Below are positions 56,943-64,000 of a stretch of 64,000 bases of DNA, one piece after another. The number at the start of each line of letters is the position of its first letter. The first letter of the stretch is position 1. The DNA comes from Rhinopomastus cyanomelas (Eukaryota > Chordata > Aves > Bucerotiformes > Rhinopomastidae). The notes under the pieces are model-generated. The model was not told the DNA's origin. It worked only from the letters and a program-made list of their open reading frames with translations, and made no database searches. A program made the translations under genes and the position numbers. The stretch covers positions 707,501 to 771,500 of the forward strand of contig VXBP01008912.1 of assembly GCA_013400115.1 (NCBI GenBank). Reading direction: 5' to 3'.

Positions 56943-58399
56943 TAAGTTGGCACACACCAGATCTTCCCCCTAACTCCTAACACCTTGGAAGAGTCTTTCC
57001 TGCTCACATGGCTGTTATGTTTGGGTTTCACTATGTCCACTAGCTTGTAAGATGCTTCTAACCTGAGGAAACTACCACTGTCTTTCACGATTTCTTCTGC
57101 ACAATGATCAGGCACATGCTTTCCTGGATCCCCCTCTGTGACAGCCTACTTTGCTTCTGCAAGTCAATGCTGACCTTGTTCTCCAGCCGTTGAGAGCAGA
57201 AGCAAAGAGCACTAATCCCTGTGGTTTTGAATTCACCCCTTCCAGTAAAAGTTATACATTTTCCATGGGTTCCAAAACCAAGTACCTTTTAGCTTTTGCT
57301 AGTGCTCAGAGCTTCCGACAACACCACTCTCTAGTCTGATCATCTGCGAGAACTGCTTGGGCTTTCAGAGGAGCTCTCTGAGGGCTCTGAACAGGGCTTT
57401 AACTCTTCATTTCTGTCCCCTCCAACCCCTGCCTCTGCTGTTCTATTTGGCCACTTTTCTTCTGCATCAGCAGACTTTCAGATAGCTATGGACCCCACTC
57501 CTGCACCTTGTACAAGTTCCAGTTATCCCAGTAAGCACGTTACCCATTCACCCCTCACAAATCTACATCCAGCAATCAAGTGTCTGACTCTACAGTTAAC
57601 ATGTTCTCTGTACTGCTCTGGGCACTCTCCCTACAGGCATGCTCTGAATCAAATGGGAGAGATTTAACCTTCCCATTGTACGTGTCTGTGTCTCCCTGAA
57701 TCTATACAGCCATTTACACCAGCGTGACAATCAACCTCATGCCTATCTGCTGATGTAATTAGCCACTCAGGGCAAGAGACGGGCTCATAGGGTGATCCAC
57801 ATATCCAGAGGATAATAATCCTAAATAACTAAGTATTTGCACCAAATTGCTAAACCACCAAGAGTGAACTTCCTTCCATCAGAAATATTCTTCCATCTAT
57901 ACGGTACAGACATTTTTAGAGACTTCTTTTATATTGTGTTATGACAGAGAGCTAAGAAAAGAGTCTGCAATAGATGTAAAATGCTTCTGTTCCAGTTAGA
58001 TGGGGTGTGATGCACCCAGGAATTTATGACTCTGCATGGCACAAGGAGAGATCAGCCTTACAGCCACGGAAATAATTAAAGTAATACTAGCTACTGTCTA
58101 ATAAAGATCCAAGCATCACAAGACATCTTATTGAATTGATATTAAATCAGATCTTCCTCCAACAATTTGGAAAAACAATTTATGGACAAAGGCACCCAGT
58201 TACTCCGGTAGAATCTGAAAACCACGAGTGTGACCAGCACTTTAGTAAAGAACCAGAAGTTGGGTCAAACCAGTTTCTGTTTACAAAAAACACCAGTGAG
58301 CCAGAAAGCAGTTTGTTGTGTTTCAAGGACATAGATTTTAAATGTAAAAAAAACCTCCCAAACAAAGCTCACATTTTTCCTAGCAGTTCTTGTTAGAAG

Positions 58400-59221
58400 G
58401 TGGGGACATGGACAAGGGGATTAGAAGGCTGCTCAGGAGAAAACACTCGCACACTAAGAACTTATAAAAATTGGTATCACATAACATTTTTAGAGAATTC
58501 TCTTGTACACATACAAATCAAGTGGGTTTTTTCATCTGACTATAATGAGGATGAAAACCAGCATGATTTTCATACTCTAAATCTGCTTTCAAATACATCA
58601 TTTGAAAAAGCCACACGCCNTGTGGTAAATTACAGCTCTGACCTAAATTTTCATATGTTTGTTGAGTGGATTGTTTACTACCATATAATAAATGTCATAA
58701 TGCCAGTATTTATGTTTTCACTAGTACTTTTTGAATCCCTTACATCTGAGCCCATAATCAAATTACTCAGTAGAGTTCCCCAATTACCTCTCTGCTTCAT
58801 TATATCTACCTGGCTTTCCCTGGCAGACACTGCGTGCTGTGCCATCTGGAATGCACACTGTTCTCACCCAAACACAAGCCACAAGCCAGGGGAAACGTTG
58901 CTGGGAGCAATGGGAACATTAAAACCAGTATCAGGCACTAACCCACCTATCCAAGTGCTCCCAACCACTCTACAAAGCGCTGGTGTCCCTGCCATGAGGA
59001 ACAAGGGAGCTGTCTTCCCATGGCTGGAGGTCAAGGAACAGTGTGCACATGCAGGGACAGACGAAGCTACGGGCACAGCAGTGAATAATCTCCTGTTTAC
59101 AGTCACTCCCACATTTGGCCTAAACCATAATCATCTTCTGCTTGTGGTGTCATCTCTCTACCTTTATGCAATATGCAACACCCACATCGAGTCAGTGTTT
59201 TTCATTCCAGTGCAGATGTAA
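58400..59221 (+). other. longest open frame in the window, 273 codons, unassigned
   Basis: An ATG at 58400 opens a frame to a TAA at about 59219. One ambiguous base (58620) sits in codon CNT, which cannot be a stop, so the frame is not an artefact of that base. The predicted product has a hydrophobic stretch near residues 90-112 (IVYYHIINVIMPVFMFSLVL) and another near 245-260 (LLLVVSSLYLYA). The middle is Pro/Thr/Ala-rich. I recognise no domain. There is no visible promoter, poly-A signal or splice support, and composition shifts from AT-rich (58400-58780) to more balanced (58790-59110). A chance frame in non-coding DNA is the default reading. Confidence 0.12.
58620..58620. other. ambiguous base in the assembly
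   Basis: This is the only N in the window, in the context ACACGCC-N-TGTGG. It is probably an unresolved base call or heterozygous site and not a gap. Confidence 0.95.
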
Positions 59222-61147
59222 AACTTTGCTTAAACACAACAATAAAGGGCTGATATTTGCATACATTGGATTTGGTGATCCACCCTGAATTCAGTTATCT
59301 GTCAATCAAAAATGCCTGCACATAATCATCAAAGCAAGGCAGCCTGCAAAGCCTCAAACATGGCCCTGTGGGTGCAGATGGGAGGAGTAAGATGACCACC
59401 AGTAAGCACTGATGTACTTTGTGGTTTACAAACTAGTCTTTGATACATGGAAAAAGTCAAACCAATATATATGTTAATCTAGAAAAAGCTACATACCAAA
59501 AAGTCATTGTTAATCTATTTCTCTTACCAAATCCATATCTGTAAACAGACAAGCCTTGACTCTGGAGCAAACACACTTCAGACACGCAGAGCAAGTAAAA
59601 ACACTCCAGAAGCAAGTACAATAAAACCAGAAAACTATTGCTTGCAACCACCACGAGCGTGTTGCTGCCATGCCACCAGGTCCTTGTGCTTGCAAGGGCT
59701 ATATGGCCAGTGCTAGCTAACCTTTGTAAAGGACCTGGGTGAGGAGGCTCTCCAGATGCCCAGAAACTGAGAGAAGGGCTCCACTTCTGTAAAACGTTGC
59801 GGAGGAAAAGGGCACTTATCCTAATAAAAGCCGGTGCATGGAAGGGTCAGTCAATTCCCACATAAAAATCATGTGAACATCTGTAAAACATGACATTTAT
59901 TCACTTCTCTTATGAATTCTTAAAAGATTCTAAGAGCGGAGTCCCTCTCAAATTAAGGCAGAAGAGTTATTCCTAGTTTTAACCTAAAATAGATGGCATC
60001 TGGTGTAAACTAGGGGGAAGGAACGTTGCCTGGCTTATTTTGACTCTTGTAGGCATTGCTGCAGGAATGCATCAAAGTATCTAAGCAAGAGAAAAATCCA
60101 GAAGGCACAGAAGTCAGAAAACTTGGTGCAGTTTTTTGACGCTCCACAACGCACTTCATCCCACTTAGCTACCATGTCAATAACTGGATTTCAGTTCAAC
60201 CTCCATGAGACAACGCAGGCCAGGAGCAGCCGATTTACTGCTCTTTTGACATCACACAAGACTGTTTATAAATTCCCAGTGCACTTAAGGAGGAGGTGAG
60301 GTAAAAAATAAGCCTACGTCAACAACAGAGAAGCCCTGCCTGATGAAGTTGCCGTGATCTGTTTCAGTCAACTCCACAGATTTTGCCTGTTGCACAGTGC
60401 TGTGCTCCCTGCCACAAGATACAGACCTGCCAGCTGTGAACAGCACAGCCATTCAGCAGTGCTCTTTTATGGATGATTATCTGATTCCATGCCTTTTCCA
60501 GCAATTTCAGTGGCACAGCTACCATCGGCGCTGCTGCATGGGCTGGACACATGCCTGATGCTCCCCAGAGCGACGAGAATCAGAGCTGCCTCTCTGACAC
60601 GCTGGGTCCAGCATGTAACACAACCATCACCGGTAATCAAGCAGCAATGCAGGGACTCTAAAAGCATGCAGCTACCCCTGGAAGCAAGGAGGTCTCCTGC
60701 TATGAAAACCATGAAATGCTCTCTTAGGCATAAGATCTAGGTGTAGCCTGGCCAAGGCAAAGCACTCTGCCTGACTAGGTTATCATCACGAGGCCTTTCA
60801 GTGCGATTTTGGCCGAGAGATTTTTGAGGGGGTGAAAAAAGCTTAGAATAGTTTTGGAAAGTTTTTGTTCACATCAATCGATTCCAAGGTAAAGTGGCTG
60901 AACCGTTAAGGATTTAGCACTGTCACAATTAATCAGGCAAATCACACCATTAGCAGAATTCTACTAAGACCAGAAGTGCAATACGTGAAGTAACTCAGAA
61001 GATTAGGTTCCTCATCCTTAAGTCTATAAAAATCTTGAACTAAAAAAACCTAATTACATTATGAAAACTAGGATTGATTTTTAAATGCAGTACAGCTTGA
61101 GTGTCTTGTAGTGAAGGATCATTGGGATAGAGTCATGGAACAAATAA

Positions 61148-61280
61148 TGTTGGTTTAGGCTGAACATTAAGAAAAAAATCTTAGATGAGCTCTAAAATCT
61201 TAGATATCTGGTCTAGTGGTGAACTGAGTGGTTGGACTTGATGATCTCAAGGGGTTTTCCCAACCTAAATGATTCTATGA
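61148..61280 (+). repeat. CR1 LINE 3' end, old
   Basis: GGTTTAGGCTGAACATTAAG is followed by a local 19-base duplication (AAAATCTTAGATGAGCTCT, then AAAATCTTAGAT). The 3' end is GGTTGGACTTGATGATCTCA and CCCAACCTAAATGATTCTAT. The middle of the 3' UTR is deleted relative to other copies. Confidence 0.92.
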
Positions 61281-61801
61281 ATATCCCCTACAGTTCCACA
61301 ACAGAAGACTTATTTTGTTAAGCTTTGAAATCCAGAAGAGTGACTGACTAAAATCAGATGTTAAGAGCATTTTACCAACAGAACAATCCTGGTGCAGCTC
61401 CGTATCAAAGCACTGAGCATGTAATCAGCTCTTTCAGCTAAAGTCTGCTTTAGAATCATACAGGAAAAGCATCATTTTTTATCAAAACAAGCAATATCAG
61501 TGAAAGAACAGCTTTGCAAGTAAAATGCTATCGGCTATAGCATTTCTGCTGACGCTGCTTTGTCCAAGCAGGATACTACACTACTTAAATATCTCCAATT
61601 TACCAACCTATACCAAAGTGTACTATAGGCTTGGCTTGTATTATGCTCTTAATCTTAGCTCAGTAGTTCACGCTGTATTTTGATCACTCTTCATCCTTAG
61701 TGAATAACAAAAACTGCTCAGTTTGACTTGCCAAAGCTCACAAAATATGACTGTCCCTCTTTAGTATTGAATCCAGCTGAAATCATCGAGCGTGACTGAA
61801 T
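61281..61801. other. unique non-coding spacer
   Basis: About 520 bases carry no recognised exon, RNA gene or repeat. Confidence 0.4.
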
Positions 61802-61970
61802 AACAGAATTGTTTGGGTTGGAGAAGACCTCAGAGATCATCTAGTTTCTACCTTCCTGCTCTGGGCAGGGACACCTCTCATCAGATCAGGTTGTCTACAG
61901 CTTCATCCAGCCCGGCCTTAAACACTCTTAGGGAGGGTGTCATCCACTGCTTTCAATCCATTCGTCACCC
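61802..61970 (-). repeat. CR1 LINE 3' fragment, left half of a head-to-head pair
   Basis: AACAGAATTGTTTGGGTTGG, AGAAGACCTCAGAGATCATC, GGGCAGGGACACCTCTCATC, AGATCAGGTTGTCTACAGCT and ATCCAGCCCGGCCTTAAACA. It belongs to the older family with the CAGGTTGCTC-type block. Homology fades near 61965, just before a plus-strand copy. Confidence 0.94.
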
Positions 61971-61998
61971 GACACGATACAAAACACCGGAATTTATC

Positions 61999-62156
61999 AA
62001 GGGGGTGGAAAACTGCCCAGAGAAGTGGCTGAATCACCAGTGCTGGACATACTTAAGTCATGTAGATCTGCAGCTAAGGGACAGGATTTAGTGGTGGGCT
62101 TGGGACAGCTCGAAGGTCTCTTGCAATCTAAATAAATCTGTAACTCTGTGATTCCA
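61999..62156 (+). repeat. CR1 LINE 3' end, right half of a head-to-head pair
   Basis: AACTGCCCAGAGAAGTGGCT, GGACAGGATTTAGTGGTGGG, CTCGAAGGTCTCTTGCAATC and TAAATAAATCTGTAACTCTG lead to a tail GTGATTCCAT. It is of the GGTTTAGTGG subfamily, different from its left neighbour. Confidence 0.93.
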
Positions 62157-64000
62157 TACAGAACACCTCTAGGCAAGGAAACAAACAATCAGTGCATAGA
62201 AATTCAGTAGCCCAAGAACTCCATGAAGCTGTGTAGGGCCCTGGCTGTGTGTCAGCTGTGGAGGAAGCACAGTGCGGTGTCACAGCCAGCCACGGACAGC
62301 TACATGAAATTAATTCATTCAACTGCTGCTCCGCTCCCCACAGCCCATTTAGCTGACTTTTGTGCAGAGGTAGGGGAATTTCACCTCTTATACAGATGCA
62401 GCTGGAAAGACTTTACACACAAATTATTCCCAGTACACAACACATACTCTAAATAGTGCAGCCTGATTAAATGGTACATGATACAGCATCTTAAACTCCT
62501 CTGCATCCCAGTCTGCAATCGCAGAGATGGCACAGACCCAACGTCACTTATGCAACTGTAAGACAAAGTTCAGTGCAACTGCAACAGCCAAAGGTGTCTG
62601 CTTTCGTGCATCTGCTGCTGCTCAAAGAGGGCAAACGGAAGTGTGACAGACTCTGTCTTCCACTCGGTCAGGTTTTTTAGTTCTGTACATATCAGAAATT
62701 GACTCCCTGTTTACCAGAAATTAAGGGAAAATCTTAAAAATATGAGCATTTTGTTGTTGACGATGTATTTGGGGTTTCATTACAGAACAATAACAAACCC
62801 GATTTTCTTTATAGCCAAAAATGATTCAAATCTGTCACCCTCCTACTGCACTCAGGCAGGAGTCTGCTTTACATTTCCAGTGCCTTTGTCCCTAAAATGG
62901 TTGCATGTTCTTTTCAGAGGTGTGTTTGTGTACGTGTATACATACTTCTGTGCACATACAAATACAGAACTTCAAGACTATAAATAAATGTAACACAAGT
63001 CTTGTTTTCTAGATACCGGTTTGGGGTGATACAGACTTGGTGAAGTCTTTGCGTCTGATAACAGGATTAGCATTTGTTTTTGAGGGAAAACAAAGCAGTA
63101 TAGATACCTGAATACAGAGACCACCATCATAAAGGAACTGCAGCAAAAAGTCACAGATAAGTCACAAGTTTGGTCATATTGCTGCATCTAGATGTGAAGT
63201 TTGTTGTATCTTGGTTAGTTCTATCTATGGTTAGAGCAAACAGTTTACTAAACTACTTAATCCTTAAACTTAAGCAAAGCAGACCTGCACAGCACTGTAC
63301 TGAGTAGCCAGAAAAGAAATAAAACCTCCAGAACTTCTGAACATAGTTTTTAATTTTGCTCAAAAGAATCCTCTTAGGGGGTAAGGGAAAGAATGGGGGG
63401 GACAATGTAACCCAAAAGCTTCATTTCTGATAACTTCAGAACTTCTTTTTCAATAAAATATTCTCACTGATGACTTCATTGCTTTATTTTCTAGTGATCT
63501 GGACAGCAGATTCCCTTCGATATTAAAATCATCATTTCTAAAAGAAATTAAAGTGAGATTTATAAAAAATACCCAATATGAAACTTTTTAGGGCCTCCAA
63601 AAAACACTTCTTTGCCCTTCTTTTTGGATACCAACATTCATTACATCAACTAACTGTGAAGATAATGTAGCTTTGTTTCCAGAAACAGCAGTTTTTAAAA
63701 CTCAGTAAACAGGAATTCACTTGCCGCAATCATTAGCGACGCACAATTTTTCAAGGTGAAATTGTTTTGTGTGTTCTAGCAGCATCCCTATGCAAACCAA
63801 GCCTCGTGCTACTTTAAAGAAAGGCTACAGCCATCTCATACTGCTGCAAGAGAAGAGAATGTGCTCATGACTCACTGCCCTACCTTGGCTGCAACTCATC
63901 AGTGCCGGCAGCCCTAATCTGCTCCCAGCCATTATGACCAGCAGCTCTGAAATATGGATTAGGTCTACACCCCTAGTACTCTGTGCAGGGAAAGAACTCC
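62157..64000. other. unique non-coding DNA to the window end
   Basis: No exon, RNA gene or repeat is recognised. 62250-62400 has a complex, CpG-bearing look (GTGCGGTGTCAC, CAGCCACGGACAGC, ATGAAATTAATTCATTC), where the last word is a near-perfect palindrome. A G7 run lies at 63395-63401. Confidence 0.4.

Larger units (their letters stand above)
56943..61147. other. unique non-coding DNA, 4.2 kb
   Basis: No exon or RNA gene is certain. It contains the longest open frame of the window (58400-59221, listed separately). Text from 57340 to 57640 is pyrimidine-rich on the plus strand. No LINE copy is recognised. Confidence 0.4.

Noticed and set aside
1..64000. Endogenous retrovirus or LTR element
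   Set aside because: I looked for paired LTR-like repeats, primer-binding-site and polypurine-tract arrangements, and gag/pol-like protein motifs, and saw none. All reverse-transcriptase similarity is LINE-type.
1..64000. tRNA, rRNA, U-snRNA genes or a CRISPR array
   Set aside because: No cloverleaf with A/B boxes, no snRNA signature sequences and no regularly spaced repeats were seen.

Overview
This window reads as non-coding DNA from a bird genome. The main evidence is the abundance of CR1 LINE (chicken repeat 1) fragments. At least 31 pieces on both strands carry the CR1 3' tail, with ATTCTGTGATTCT-type 8-mers on the sense strand and CACAGAATCA/CATAGAATCA on the antisense strand. Several also carry decayed CR1 reverse-transcriptase sequence. 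Ten copies belong to one subfamily, sharing the 3' signature around GGATTGGACTAGATGATC and GAGGTCCCTTCCAATCCCTA. This is typical of neoavian birds, but the species cannot be named from the sequence alone. There are no bacterial features: no operons, no ribosome binding sites and no dense ORFs.

I found no convincing exon, tRNA, rRNA, snRNA or intact protein gene. Nearly all open frames are 60-120 codons, lie in AT-rich or repeat DNA and match nothing I recognise. The window is best read as an intergenic desert or the inside of a very large intron.

Layout: 0.2-6.5 kb has three CR1 pieces in unique DNA, including a CpG-bearing block near 0.85-1.2 kb. 6.5-16 kb is mostly unique, with one long CR1 3' end at 11.4-11.8 kb. 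16-23 kb holds six CR1 pieces around an AT-rich, homeodomain-site-rich block at 17.9-18.4 kb. 23-26 kb holds a pyrimidine-rich tract at 23.9-24.3 kb and, on the minus strand at 25.07-25.69 kb, a fossil of a different LINE resembling the C-terminus of the L2 clade. 26-40.8 kb is the CR1-rich half, including a head-to-head pair at 30.4-30.7 kb and 0.65-0.68 kb copies at 28.5 and 32.0 kb. 40.8-44.7 kb is unique. 44.7-47.1 kb is a CR1 cluster holding the longest copy, about 1 kb, with reverse-transcriptase sequence. 47.1-55.1 kb is an 8-kb stretch almost free of repeats that looks regulatory. 55.1-57 kb has an inverted CR1 pair. 57-64 kb is unique, apart from a second head-to-head CR1 pair at 61.8-62.2 kb, and contains the single ambiguous base (58620) inside the longest open frame (58400-59221).

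Nothing here assembles into a new biological system. The items most worth following are the L2-like fossil, the opposed CR1 pairs, the micro-rearranged CR1 tails, a few unexplained protein-like frames, and several AT-rich blocks that look like conserved non-coding elements. That last reading needs a multi-species alignment.
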